The position numbers and the translations under genes are program-made. 64,000 nucleotides of DNA from Planctomycetaceae bacterium (GTDB lineage: Bacteria; Planctomycetota; Planctomycetia; Planctomycetales; Planctomycetaceae), in contig JAHBXV010000004.1 of NCBI GenBank assembly GCA_019636285.1, forward strand, positions 124,001 through 188,000. The letters are read 5' to 3'. This document shows positions 34,368 to 43,840 of the stretch, one piece after another. Numbering within the stretch: the first letter of the stretch is position 1; each line of letters begins with the position of its first letter. The notes beneath the pieces were generated by a model. That model was not told where the DNA came from. It did no database searches and worked only from the letters and a program-made list of their open reading frames with translations.

Positions 34368-37300
34368 ATGTCCAGCGACAACAGCGGGGCCGATCTGGCG
34401 CCGACGGGCAAGAAGCAGCGATCTCAAGTCGAGAAACTGGTGGTCTGGGGCGGTATTGCGATCTTCGCGATCGCGGCCCTCGTCGAGGCGATGTCGCAAC
34501 GATCGTACAATGCAACGCTCACGAGTGTCGTGGAGCGGTTGGAGGCGGACGAATCGGCGCGGAAAGAGACAGCCGCCGAAGATCTGCAAAAGCTGGTCCA
34601 GGGATGGCCGCTGAAAAATACGACCGCAGTGCGAGACAGCCAGGTCATCGTCTTCCGCTGGCCAAGTGTTTTCAAAAGATACCACATTGAGTGGTTCGTT
34701 AACCCAGAGGGAAACGTCAACGAGTTCGCGACGGAGCCAGTGCTGGCGGATCGCGGGGTCGCTGTGAAAGTCGAACTACCACCAGGTTCGGTACCCGATA
34801 TTCCCGATGGACGGCTGGTGGTTACCAGTCAGCACGGACACGAACCTGGTTTACTGAAGGAGCTTGCCCGTCAGGCGTTGTTCGTTTGTGGTGCCGAGAC
34901 GTTTGGGACTGTGCCGGTCGATGAGTTGCTGCGTGAGACACTTACAACCAATTCGGCTACCGCAGTTGAATCCGCAAGCGAACAGTCGGGCCAACCAGGT
35001 GCCCGTACCTCACTTTTCGTCACCCTGACACGGCGGCCAAAGAATACAGCCTCGCGAGATAGCGTTGTAGCCGTCGATGTGTTACTTCCGACGCCGCAGG
35101 GACGCAAAACGATCTTCAGTGGTGAGGTTTCCGCACCGACGTCCATGCTTGTTGCGAAATTCGCGAGCCAGGCCGAACAGTGGTCCCGAGACGACTTTGT
35201 AAGTGTTCTAGAGAAAGCGGGATTTCAGAGGAGTGTGGATTCGGCAGGACTGGGGAGTGAGTCAGCCCGCGTGGATGACGAGACGGTAGCCCTGCTTGAG
35301 TCGCTGAATTCAGTCTCTCAGGTGTTGGCACTTCAGTCTCTCGCAATTGAGACAAAGCAGCGAGTACAGTCAGTTGAAGTCCTTACGGCGACAGCTCGCT
35401 CTTACGCGATGTTGGGGAGCTTGATCGAACCCCATTGGAGCATGATGCATAAAGCCATGAAGGCCCGCGGACTTCTTCTGGCCGAACGGGCCGTGCGATT
35501 GTGGCCGAAGTCCGGTTTGGCTTGGCAATCTCGCGCGTACGTCCGGGCGTTGGTGGGACTGCACGATCTGGCGATCGCGGACCTCGAGACCGCCGAATCA
35601 CTTGGTGGGGTGAAATCTCCCGAGTGGGTTTCACCAGTCGCCGCGTACTGTCAATGGGATGATGCCGCTTTGCAAAAACTGAAGTCCGACGGGAATCGGC
35701 TGGCAATGTATTTTCGACTCCTGGCGGCCGAAATTGCTGGAAGTCCCAGTGAACAGGTCGACGCTGCGAGACAACTGGTGGAGGCTGAACCGGATTGCTG
35801 GCGAGCAATGGCATCGTTGTCGCGCTCGCACGCTATTGGAATTGGACACTTCGTGAACTCGACTGGATTGGATGCAATTCACGTGAGCCTGCCTCGATTG
35901 CTGGGTTTGGCCAAGGAACTTCCTGCGGAATTTAAGACATTACGGGATCCGACAAACGAGGAGATATCGCGGGGCGACCAGATACCGGAAAATCTGACCG
36001 CTGATCCCCTGGCAGAACGGTCGAGAGAAATCGTCCGATTGCTCAAGGAAGAGCCTGTGGACAAAAACTTTGGATATCCGTGCGTGTCATGGCCGGCAAC
36101 AGCTGCAATCGTCGAGGACTCTCTATTTCAACTGGCGACCGAAACGCTCCGATTCGAACGGTTTGCTCTCGGTATTGACCCGGCAAACTCCATCATCCGT
36201 GCGAAGTCGCTACTGGAGGATCACCCGTTGGCCCCGGCCATTGAGGGATTCCATGTCGACGGTGAGATCGCAAGGCGAAGTCTTCAAGATCTTTCATCAA
36301 GGCTGGGATCGACCGATCTCTCCACAGGCGCAATGGATCTCTATCAGTCACTGGCCTGGCGCGACGCAGGTTTGTCATCCATATTTCGGCGGGTTGACGA
36401 ACAAAACGATGATGTCCTTCCCGATACGGCCAGGCGCTTGTCGCGGCTGGTTGACACGGACGGAATTGTTCCGATTGACGATCTCGTGGGGCTGGCGTCC
36501 GAATGTCCGCTGACCTTGATTCTGCGAGTCAAGTCGAACTGGGAAGACAGCCGTGACATGGCCCGCGAATGGGAAGAGCGACATCCCACTAATGTAGAAC
36601 TGTTTCGCGAACTGGCGCTCAAGTATGAAGAGGATCGCTCTCATTCCGATGCGGAAAGGTGTTACCGGAAAGTTGTTGATCTGTCCGACGACCCCTCCGC
36701 TGCAACTCAACTGGCTAACTTTTACTGGAGAAATAGTGACTGGGAAAAAGAACGCAAGGCACTCGAGCATGCGCTCGAACTTCCTGCGGTTGGTCTGGAG
36801 CATGCGTCTGCGTCCATGCGGATCGCTTATGGTTACATGGCGCGCGGACAGTGGGAGGAAGCCTTGCCGCATGCGCTCAACTCGGCCGAGTCCTATTCAG
36901 CGTGGGGGCTCTTGTGCGCTGCCGATTGTTATGAGGGCCTTGAGGATTGGGAGGCGGCTGAAGACTATCATCGCAAGTGTTCCGAACGCTACGCCAGTTC
37001 CGGGGCGACCTGGTACTTCTGGTGTCGTCGGACCGGTCACGGAAGCCTTCGCAAATCCAGGCGGTTGGCCGAACAGACCTTCGCCGCGCCGAGCGATCAG
37101 TCATTGGCTGAGTTAACACATGCTCAAGCCATCTTTGCCATGCTTGAGGGGAACGCTGTCGAATCGTATCGCCTTTTTCGCGAGTATTATGGGGAATCGC
37201 CAAGTCCAAAAGATCGTTTTCTGGCTGCAATATGGGCAAACGATCTGAAGTTGATCGACGACCGCGACAAGGCACTGCAGGAACTTGCAGATGATCGTGA

Positions 37301-38831
37301 ATCTCTCCTTCATCGACTACTGGCAAATTCGATTCTGGAATCGCTTGTCGGGAAGTCAACACCGCTCAGCGAGGATGCGCTGCTGTTCGGCGTAATGTGT
37401 GATCTGCGGAACGGATTTCCAACAAACAACTTGTTCTGTGTTGCCGAATATCTGCGAACAGTGGGCGAACAGGAGAGAGCGAACAAGTGGTATAGGCTAT
37501 GTCGCTCCTCACCGCAGCGCAATAAACTGATGGCGGCGATCGCCGGGCATCGTCTGTCGCAATTTGGTATTCCCGCAGAGGGGCTGCGGCCAACGGAATT
37601 GGCCGATGTTGATCTGCGGATCGTTCAGCTGCTACAGACTCCGAGTGACAACGGGACGTCGGAACCGGAATCGGGGTGGATCAAGCAATATCGTGAAGCG
37701 TCGCAACTGGCGCCAGAGCTTGCTCCGGTGCATTACATGCATGGCCTGGAGGCGCTGCAACTGGGAAAGTACGACGAAGCAATTCGCGAACTGTCTACAG
37801 CGATCGAATTTGGTCCGAAGATAGCGGAATTGCATCTGTCACGGGCAGATGCCTATCAAGCAGCGAGCGAGCCAATTCCGGCGATTCAAGATCTGGAAAC
37901 GGCATTGAAGCTGGCGCCAAATCACTCCAAGGCCCATTATCAGCTTGCGCTTATCCTCTTGACCGATCTTGATGATAGTGTTCGCGATGTTGAACGTGCG
38001 CGGCAGCATCTGGAGGTCTTTAATAGGCATGTCCATGCGGCTGAACATGAAAAACTGTCAGGACGGGCACTTCTGGAAGCGGAGGCAGGGCATTTTGATG
38101 AGGCAATTCGCCTGGAACAGGCCGCGATTGCTGCAGTCTCCGATAATAAGCGTTTTCTGACGAGTGCGCTGAGTTCTTTCATGCAGCGTCAGCCGTATCG
38201 CGTGACACCCGTTTCGGTGCCGCTGTTGAGTTCGCTTCCGGCGGACGGTTCCTGGAGCCGGTATCGTCTTGCTATTGCCGAGAAGAAGGAGCGATTTGAA
38301 GGAGTGGTTGAAGTACGTTCAGTCGGTCAGTTCGAGAGAGAAGGCGAAATACTACGGGCTGTCGAAGTCTCGATTCAGGGGAAGAACGACCTGGTGCCAG
38401 ACATCGCCTACCGAATTATTGTGCCCGAATCGAAATGTGGATTCTGCAGGCTTCCAGTGCAACACATTCAACGGCTGTGGACGGAAGAAAATGGCGAGAT
38501 CAGCGAACAATTCAAAGGCACTCCAGCCTGGGACGACCTCGGGCGATGGCTAGGTGGACCGAACAAAATGATGAGCCGCACAGTGACAAGTGAGTCGGTA
38601 AATGGACCGCAAGGAAGCTGGGTGTGCCAAGTCTTTAAGGGCGATTCAGAACTCGGAGTTGGATTTCCTCCGCTTTCCGGTAACTGGACAGTTAGAAAAA
38701 GTGCTGAGGTGCCTTTTGCCGTAGTTAAGGTTTCACTGGAAATTCTACATAGGCGCCCGATGACCATTGAGCTGACGCTCGAAGACTTCGGCGACGGGGC
38801 AAAAGCGTCAATGCCGGAACTTGTGCCGTAA
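34368..38831 (+). CDS. Membrane-anchored giant TPR protein (1,487 residues)
   Basis: A 22-residue cytoplasmic N-terminus precedes one TM helix (about 24-41, VVWGGIAIFAIAALVEAM), leaving a very large extracytoplasmic part. Clear TPR units appear near 1,120-1,210 (YMHGLEALQLGKYDEAIREL, RADAYQAASEPIPAIQDLE, AHYQLALILL), with weaker ones at 340-420, 740-850 and near 1,230. The final 230 residues are beta-rich with CGFCRLPVQH (a Cys-x2-Cys pair) and NGPQGSWVCQVFKG. AAGGG lies eight bases before the ATG. Codon third positions carry more A and T than in the flanking genes, suggesting different ancestry or low expression. The role is probably protein-protein assembly; no specific function is assigned. 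Confidence 0.78.
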   Translation: MSSDNSGADLAPTGKKQRSQVEKLVVWGGIAIFAIAALVEAMSQRSYNATLTSVVERLEADESARKETAAEDLQKLVQGWPLKNTTAVRDSQVIVFRWPSVFKRYHIEWFVNPEGNVNEFATEPVLADRGVAVKVELPPGSVPDIPDGRLVVTSQHGHEPGLLKELARQALFVCGAETFGTVPVDELLRETLTTNSATAVESASEQSGQPGARTSLFVTLTRRPKNTASRDSVVAVDVLLPTPQGRKTIFSGEVSAPTSMLVAKFASQAEQWSRDDFVSVLEKAGFQRSVDSAGLGSESARVDDETVALLESLNSVSQVLALQSLAIETKQRVQSVEVLTATARSYAMLGSLIEPHWSMMHKAMKARGLLLAERAVRLWPKSGLAWQSRAYVRALVGLHDLAIADLETAESLGGVKSPEWVSPVAAYCQWDDAALQKLKSDGNRLAMYFRLLAAEIAGSPSEQVDAARQLVEAEPDCWRAMASLSRSHAIGIGHFVNSTGLDAIHVSLPRLLGLAKELPAEFKTLRDPTNEEISRGDQIPENLTADPLAERSREIVRLLKEEPVDKNFGYPCVSWPATAAIVEDSLFQLATETLRFERFALGIDPANSIIRAKSLLEDHPLAPAIEGFHVDGEIARRSLQDLSSRLGSTDLSTGAMDLYQSLAWRDAGLSSIFRRVDEQNDDVLPDTARRLSRLVDTDGIVPIDDLVGLASECPLTLILRVKSNWEDSRDMAREWEERHPTNVELFRELALKYEEDRSHSDAERCYRKVVDLSDDPSAATQLANFYWRNSDWEKERKALEHALELPAVGLEHASASMRIAYGYMARGQWEEALPHALNSAESYSAWGLLCAADCYEGLEDWEAAEDYHRKCSERYASSGATWYFWCRRTGHGSLRKSRRLAEQTFAAPSDQSLAELTHAQAIFAMLEGNAVESYRLFREYYGESPSPKDRFLAAIWANDLKLIDDRDKALQELADDRESLLHRLLANSILESLVGKSTPLSEDALLFGVMCDLRNGFPTNNLFCVAEYLRTVGEQERANKWYRLCRSSPQRNKLMAAIAGHRLSQFGIPAEGLRPTELADVDLRIVQLLQTPSDNGTSEPESGWIKQYREASQLAPELAPVHYMHGLEALQLGKYDEAIRELSTAIEFGPKIAELHLSRADAYQAASEPIPAIQDLETALKLAPNHSKAHYQLALILLTDLDDSVRDVERARQHLEVFNRHVHAAEHEKLSGRALLEAEAGHFDEAIRLEQAAIAAVSDNKRFLTSALSSFMQRQPYRVTPVSVPLLSSLPADGSWSRYRLAIAEKKERFEGVVEVRSVGQFEREGEILRAVEVSIQGKNDLVPDIAYRIIVPESKCGFCRLPVQHIQRLWTEENGEISEQFKGTPAWDDLGRWLGGPNKMMSRTVTSESVNGPQGSWVCQVFKGDSELGVGFPPLSGNWTVRKSAEVPFAVVKVSLEILHRRPMTIELTLEDFGDGAKASMPELVP

Positions 38832-38852
38832 TGCGGGCCTGCCCGGCTTGAT

Positions 38853-39329
38853 CTATACCCCGTCGAACGCCGCTTGCAGGGTGGCGATGTCGAATTTTTT
38901 CATCTTCAGAAAGGCGCGCGTGACGCGGCCAACTTTCTCCGAATCGGTGGAGCGCATCATTTCGTTCATGATGCTGGGGACGATCTGCCAGGAGAGGCCG
39001 TATTTGTCTTTGAGCCAGCCGCATTGCTCGGCTTCGGGGACGGCGGACAGCTTCGCCCAGTAATGGTCGATCTCGCCCTGCGTGTCGCAATTGACCATGA
39101 AGGAAATCGACTCATTGAATTTGAAATAGGGGCCGGCACTGATCGCCATAAACGGCTGACCGCAGAGCGTGAACGAAACGACATCGCAATCGCCGGAGGG
39201 CGTTTCTGTCTGTGTCGTGACGCTCGTGATTTGTGAATCAGGAAAGAGCGAGCAATAAAACTCCGCCGCTTCCCTGGCCTGGGTGTCGTACCAGAGGTGG
39301 GGGACGATTTTGGGGGTGATGGTTGGCAT
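38853..39329 (-). CDS. VOC-family protein (PhnB-like)
   Basis: 158 residues. The sequence has the PhnB/3-demethylubiquinone-methyltransferase-like VOC pattern: PHLWYDTQAREAAEFYCSLF, CDVVSFTLCGQPFMAISAGP, SISFMVNC and GWLKDKYGLSWQIVP. Such proteins are small beta-alpha-beta-beta-beta domains that often form dimers, and their substrates are usually unknown. It converges on the giant TPR gene with 21 bases between the stops. Confidence 0.88.
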   Translation of the reverse strand: MPTITPKIVPHLWYDTQAREAAEFYCSLFPDSQITSVTTQTETPSGDCDVVSFTLCGQPFMAISAGPYFKFNESISFMVNCDTQGEIDHYWAKLSAVPEAEQCGWLKDKYGLSWQIVPSIMNEMMRSTDSEKVGRVTRAFLKMKKFDIATLQAAFDGV

Positions 39330-39473
39330 TGGCAGTTTCTGGATGATGTTGACGTAATGACGTTTGTCAGGCGCTGGACGAACATCATTGACAGTCCCAT
39401 GGTCCGTGGAACTGCCAACGCAGTGAAATCAGAGTCTCCGGCAATGATACTCATTCGCCATCGCAAAACTGGC

Positions 39474-40427
39474 CTACTTCTCCACACCATACTTTTCCGC
39501 GTTTTTAAGAACATGATTCGCGGCTGCTCGCAGGCGTTCTATCCCCAGGGACTCGTCGCGAAGTTTTTTCGCGGCAGTGACTGCCGATTGAGTGATCGGT
39601 TCGCCTCGCCTCAATCCCGTCGCCGCAGTCGCACGGAGTTCGACGGGATTTTGCTCGTTTGCAAATTCAAGCATCGCCAGTTGATGCAGTGACCAGAAAG
39701 TCGTTTCCTCGACATGGCCGCGAGTGAGTTCGCCCCCCGGCGTCAGGCTCAGCCATTCCCAGATCAATTGCTTGCGAGTGGGTGACGATGTGGCTTCATC
39801 GTACCCGGCGAGCAGGCAATTGATGCCTTCATCGAGTGTTCCTCCCTCGTAGACGCTGCCCCAGATACAGACATATTTGCCGATGCAGACGCAAGTCTCG
39901 TCCGTCGTCGCCGGATCGCGAAGCAGGCGCGACCACTCGCGCATCGAGGCGCGGGCCGCGATTCGCGAGGCTCCAAGAACCACGGTCGCCGACTGAATGT
40001 GCGGGCCGCCTTTGAGTTGCCGGAACAGCCATCGTTCCAACTCTCGCGGGCGCGGCGAACAGCAGAGCCCTTTGCCGGCAATAACGACAGCCCACAATTC
40101 CACGGACTCGGGAACATCTGGACGCTCCGCCAGTTCCAGGAGCTTTTTCCAGGGAATCTCCTCGGGCGGTAATGACAAACCCAGTTCGACGAGCGCGTCA
40201 GTCACTTTTTCCGGCGACAATGACATGTCGAAGACATCGGCCGTGATGGCGTCGCGCGTTCGTTGTCGTGTCTCTAAGTCCCGGAACCGGGGGTGTTCCT
40301 GAAAGACGAGTTCGTAAGACTCTCGATTCACCGGAGCATTCTCGGGCTCGGCCGCCGCGGCGATGGCGGCATCGAGAAACAGCAACACCGAGAGTGTCGC
40401 TAGACAAACTCGTTGAACGCCGACCAT
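39474..40427 (-). CDS. Secreted helical protein of unknown function
   Basis: 317 residues from the ATG at 40427 (AAGG nine bases upstream); a second ATG at 40436 would add three. The N-terminus is a signal peptide (VQRVCLATLSVLLFLDAAIAAAA). The mature part is helical with HEAT/ARM-like texture (WLFRQLKGGPHIQSATVVLG, LRATAATGLRRGEPITQSAV) and several Cys. No family is recognised. It lies 74 bases after the FHA-GAF-PP2C gene in the same direction, so the two may be co-transcribed. Confidence 0.65.
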   Translation of the reverse strand: MVGVQRVCLATLSVLLFLDAAIAAAAEPENAPVNRESYELVFQEHPRFRDLETRQRTRDAITADVFDMSLSPEKVTDALVELGLSLPPEEIPWKKLLELAERPDVPESVELWAVVIAGKGLCCSPRPRELERWLFRQLKGGPHIQSATVVLGASRIAARASMREWSRLLRDPATTDETCVCIGKYVCIWGSVYEGGTLDEGINCLLAGYDEATSSPTRKQLIWEWLSLTPGGELTRGHVEETTFWSLHQLAMLEFANEQNPVELRATAATGLRRGEPITQSAVTAAKKLRDESLGIERLRAAANHVLKNAEKYGVEK

Positions 40428-40501
40428 GTTTCGCATCCTTGCGAGAGCCGAACCGACGATTCTGGTTTTATTGGGACACGATGGCTAACGGAGCCCGGTT
40501 C

Positions 40502-42199
40502 CTATCCCTTCCGCCCAAACACCATCATCGTGATATCGTCGTTCTGGTCGCGGCCGGCGGCGTGGCGGCGGACGTCTTCACGGAGGGTTTTGCCGAGTTC
40601 GGCGGCGGAGCCTGAGTTGCAGCCCGCGACGATTTCGCGGATGCGCTCCATGCCGTAGAGATCGGAGTTGGGGTTCATCGCCTCGCTGACGCCGTCGGTG
40701 TAGATGACAGCCATTTCGCCGGGGGCGAGAACGTATTCGATAACGTCGTACGGATAGTCTTCCATCACGCCCAGCGGACAGCCGATTTCCGCTTCGCCGA
40801 TTTCGACGATCGATCCATCGGCCTTGCGGATCATCAGCGGCATATGGCCGGCGTTGATGTGCGTGAACTTGCCCGAGTCGAGTTCGAGCACTCCGAGAAC
40901 GAACGTGACGAAGCGACCTTCGACCGCCTTGGCGCACATCTGGTTGTTGACGCGGGCTGCCGCTTCGCCCACATCGGACAGGAAGGCCATCACGTTCATG
41001 ACAATGCTCGACAGGCGGGACATGACGAGCGAGGCGGGCACCCCCTTCCCGGCGACGTCGCCGAAGGCGATGCAGATGCGGTTGTCGTCCAGACGCAGGC
41101 AATCGTAGTAGTCGCCGCCGACTGCCTGAGCCGAATCGTAGGAGGCAAAGAACTCCCAACCGGGGACGGAGGGCATCTCTTCCGGAAGCAGGGCATGCTG
41201 GACATCGCGGGCGATGCCCATTTCGCTGTCCTGCTTGGCCTTTTCCATGGCGGTCACGAGCAGTTTGGCCGACTCGTAAGACAGCGCGGCCTGACCGGCG
41301 ACCGCGACCAGAAGGTCCAGGTCTTCGTTCTTGAACTGGTTGAAGGCGTTCTGCGTATCGATGTGGATCACCCCCATCGGCTCGCCCGCCAGGCTGAGCA
41401 AGGGGACGCACATCATCGAGCGGATGGTGAGGTTCGAGATCGACTCGCTGGCCTCGAAACGGGCATCGTTGGTGGCGTCGGCGGAGAGAACGGCCGCCTT
41501 TTGTTCGAGGACCGCCTTGAGAACAGTCCGGCTGAGCTTGACCGTTTCATCGTCGCCGGACCGGCGATGCTTCATCGCGCGGGGGATCATGCGGCCGGTG
41601 ACCGTGTCTTTCAGAAGGACACAACCACGGTCGGCATGGGGGAAAATGTTGAACAGTGAATCGAGCATTCGCGGGAGAATGGCATTAAGGTCAACCGTCC
41701 CGGCGAGGCTGCGGCTGATTTCGAGGACCGCCTTCAGCTTGGCTTCGGGTTGGACTTCGAGGCGGCCGAAACCGGAGACGCCGTCCGTCTGGCCCATGAT
41801 GGTCGCGCCGTCCCCCTCGTCGTCTTCGCCCAGGTCGACACCGAGGGTCGCCATCGGATCGAGGACCGGCTTACGCGGAACGACGGTGGGAGAGCCCGGG
41901 CGAGCGGCTGGCTGGTCGGACTCGAATCGCAGCAGAATCGGTCCGAGTTTGATGCGGTCTTCGTGATTGAGGGCAGTCGGGGCTTCGATCTTGCGGCTGT
42001 TGACGAAGGTGCCGTTACCGCTTCCCAAGTCCTCGATATAGAACAGCCCGTCCTGCGCGAAGACGCGGGCGTGCTTGCGCGAGACCATGTTGGAATTGAT
42101 CTGGATTTCGCATTCCGGATGGCGGCCCAGAACGGAACCCTGCCCGATGAGGGAATGGGGGATTGCCTGGCCATCCTGCAGCAAGACCAATGATGCCAT
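40502..42199 (-). CDS. FHA-GAF-PP2C (SpoIIE/RsbU-type) phosphatase
   Basis: 565 residues from the ATG at 42199; a GTG at 42211 would add four. Residues 1-95 are an FHA domain ([29 protein letters not shown]), which binds phosphothreonine. A Pro/Asp-rich linker follows, then a GAF domain (about 155-310; VCLLLKD-type start, [19 protein letters not shown]), a helical linker (about 315-335), and a SpoIIE-type phosphatase (about 340-562) with [48 protein letters not shown] and [11 protein letters not shown], which keep the metal-binding Asp residues. This is the plan of a partner-switching regulator such as RsbU. No anti-sigma factor or antagonist gene is adjacent. Confidence 0.9.
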   Translation of the reverse strand: MASLVLLQDGQAIPHSLIGQGSVLGRHPECEIQINSNMVSRKHARVFAQDGLFYIEDLGSGNGTFVNSRKIEAPTALNHEDRIKLGPILLRFESDQPAARPGSPTVVPRKPVLDPMATLGVDLGEDDEGDGATIMGQTDGVSGFGRLEVQPEAKLKAVLEISRSLAGTVDLNAILPRMLDSLFNIFPHADRGCVLLKDTVTGRMIPRAMKHRRSGDDETVKLSRTVLKAVLEQKAAVLSADATNDARFEASESISNLTIRSMMCVPLLSLAGEPMGVIHIDTQNAFNQFKNEDLDLLVAVAGQAALSYESAKLLVTAMEKAKQDSEMGIARDVQHALLPEEMPSVPGWEFFASYDSAQAVGGDYYDCLRLDDNRICIAFGDVAGKGVPASLVMSRLSSIVMNVMAFLSDVGEAAARVNNQMCAKAVEGRFVTFVLGVLELDSGKFTHINAGHMPLMIRKADGSIVEIGEAEIGCPLGVMEDYPYDVIEYVLAPGEMAVIYTDGVSEAMNPNSDLYGMERIREIVAGCNSGSAAELGKTLREDVRRHAAGRDQNDDITMMVFGRKG

Positions 42200-42409
42200 G
42201 TCGAGTACCACTGTGCGCGGGGAGACGGGAAGAGCCCGATTCTACCGGTCGGCGCGGGTGGCGCAAAGATGCATCAAGACAAGAAATGGAGGTAATGGGC
42301 GCCTCGAAACGCCGCTGGACGGCGGGACGGCTCCGTTCGAGGACGCCTGTGTTTCCGGGCAATCCCTGGTATTGGTGGTTCCCCTCGCTTTTGCTGTTTT
42401 CAGGCCGGA

Positions 42410-43693
42410 TCAGCCCATGTTGAAAATTGTCTCGACGTTTCCACGCAGTGTCTGACGGGCGAGCTCGAGGGCTCGATCTTCGGACCAGCCGCGTCCGATC
42501 ACGAAATCGTCAGCCAGAACCTTGGCGAGCACCTGCTTGTACATGCGGAACTTCGGCCAGCCGAACTCCAGCTTGTACATGTCGCTGTAGTAGCCGATCT
42601 GCTTGTTGGCGGGGACGGCCTGCAAGCGGGCGCGGCAATCGATTTCGATGTACGCGGGGATGTTCGAGTACCACCAGTGACCGTTGGTGACGACGTTGGG
42701 GAAAATCCAGGCGTAGCTGACCAGTTCCATGTTGCTGGACTGGGCCAGAACCGAGATGGGGAACGTCACCTTGGGAAATGCGTTGAACAATTCCTGGTAT
42801 TGAATCAGCGAAACGCGCTGATCGAACAGATCCTGTCCCTGGTAGACACCGTCGCGATAGACCTGCCGATTGACGCCAATCATCAGGTCGAACGGCAGGC
42901 CGGTCTCGGCACAATGTTCGGCAAGCGTCCAGAAGACAAAGCGGCTGATCTGGCCCGATTCATGAGCGGTCAGTGACGCGCCGGCGAGCAGCCGTGAGAA
43001 GGCGGATGAGACTTCGTCAGCCGCGACGCGATCGGGAGAAAACCACGGCGGCAGCGAGATCGCGCAGGCACGAGCCCCCTTCTCGACAAAGTGGCTGAAG
43101 AGTTTGCCGACGGCAGACTTCAGAGTTTCGGGACCGCGCACATCGACGCCTGTGGCCTTGGCCAATCGCTCGCGCGTGGCGGGCTTAGCGAGGTGGAAGA
43201 CAAGGTCGTCGGTCCGCAGACACGGGATGTAGCGAGTGCTGTCAAATCCTTCGAGCGGGTCGTCAAAGTCATTCGTCAGGAATATCTTTTCGAGGCCCGA
43301 CTTCCGCAGAACTTCGTCTTCCCACGTCGGCTGGGCCATTTTCTTCGCGGCGGTGTCGTAGAGAGCTTCCCAGTTGTCGACCGTGAGACGATCGTCGGCG
43401 AAGCTAAAGAAGTGCTGGCACAGCCGTACGAGCCAATCGACCTGGATGGTGTTGCCGAGCCGATCGAGTTGCTCGACGAGACGGCCGACTTTGGTTTTCG
43501 GATCGAGGCCGGGTTCTTCAATTTGCGACTTGGCCAGCCCCGAAGAATGAGCCAGCTCGGTGTAGTAGTGATACCCCAGAATGTCGGCAAGCGTCGTCGA
43601 GGCGGGGGCGTGGGGATTGATGTGCGTGTGCGGATCAATCAGCACGAGGCGATCAATTTCCGCGAACAGACGGCTGGCAAGTTCCAGGGACAT
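42410..43693 (-). CDS. UxaC-like glucuronate isomerase / amidohydrolase
   Basis: 427 residues, somewhat shorter than E. coli UxaC (470). The metal site appears as DPHTHINP (about 20-27), with EIDRLVLI before it. The C-terminal pattern GHWWYSNIPAYIEIDCRARL and YYSDMYKLEFGWPKFRMY fits the uronate-isomerase family, as do LTNDFDDPLEGF and MIGVNRQVYRDG. The enzyme interconverts glucuronate or galacturonate with the keto forms, or acts on a related sugar acid in this branch. No other uronate genes are nearby. The assignment to the family is firm, the substrate less so. Confidence 0.75.
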   Translation of the reverse strand: MSLELASRLFAEIDRLVLIDPHTHINPHAPASTTLADILGYHYYTELAHSSGLAKSQIEEPGLDPKTKVGRLVEQLDRLGNTIQVDWLVRLCQHFFSFADDRLTVDNWEALYDTAAKKMAQPTWEDEVLRKSGLEKIFLTNDFDDPLEGFDSTRYIPCLRTDDLVFHLAKPATRERLAKATGVDVRGPETLKSAVGKLFSHFVEKGARACAISLPPWFSPDRVAADEVSSAFSRLLAGASLTAHESGQISRFVFWTLAEHCAETGLPFDLMIGVNRQVYRDGVYQGQDLFDQRVSLIQYQELFNAFPKVTFPISVLAQSSNMELVSYAWIFPNVVTNGHWWYSNIPAYIEIDCRARLQAVPANKQIGYYSDMYKLEFGWPKFRMYKQVLAKVLADDFVIGRGWSEDRALELARQTLRGNVETIFNMG

Positions 43694-43840
43694 GGAGCAC
43701 GGACTTCCCGGCTAAAAGACATTCCAAACCACGACAGGACCGCGAAAACCGTCCGTTGACGATTATCGAGCCAAACGCCGTAGTCTGGCCGGGAGAGGCC
43801 GGGGAATCAAGCTGCAGGAGACAACTCGCCTCGGGCGGCG

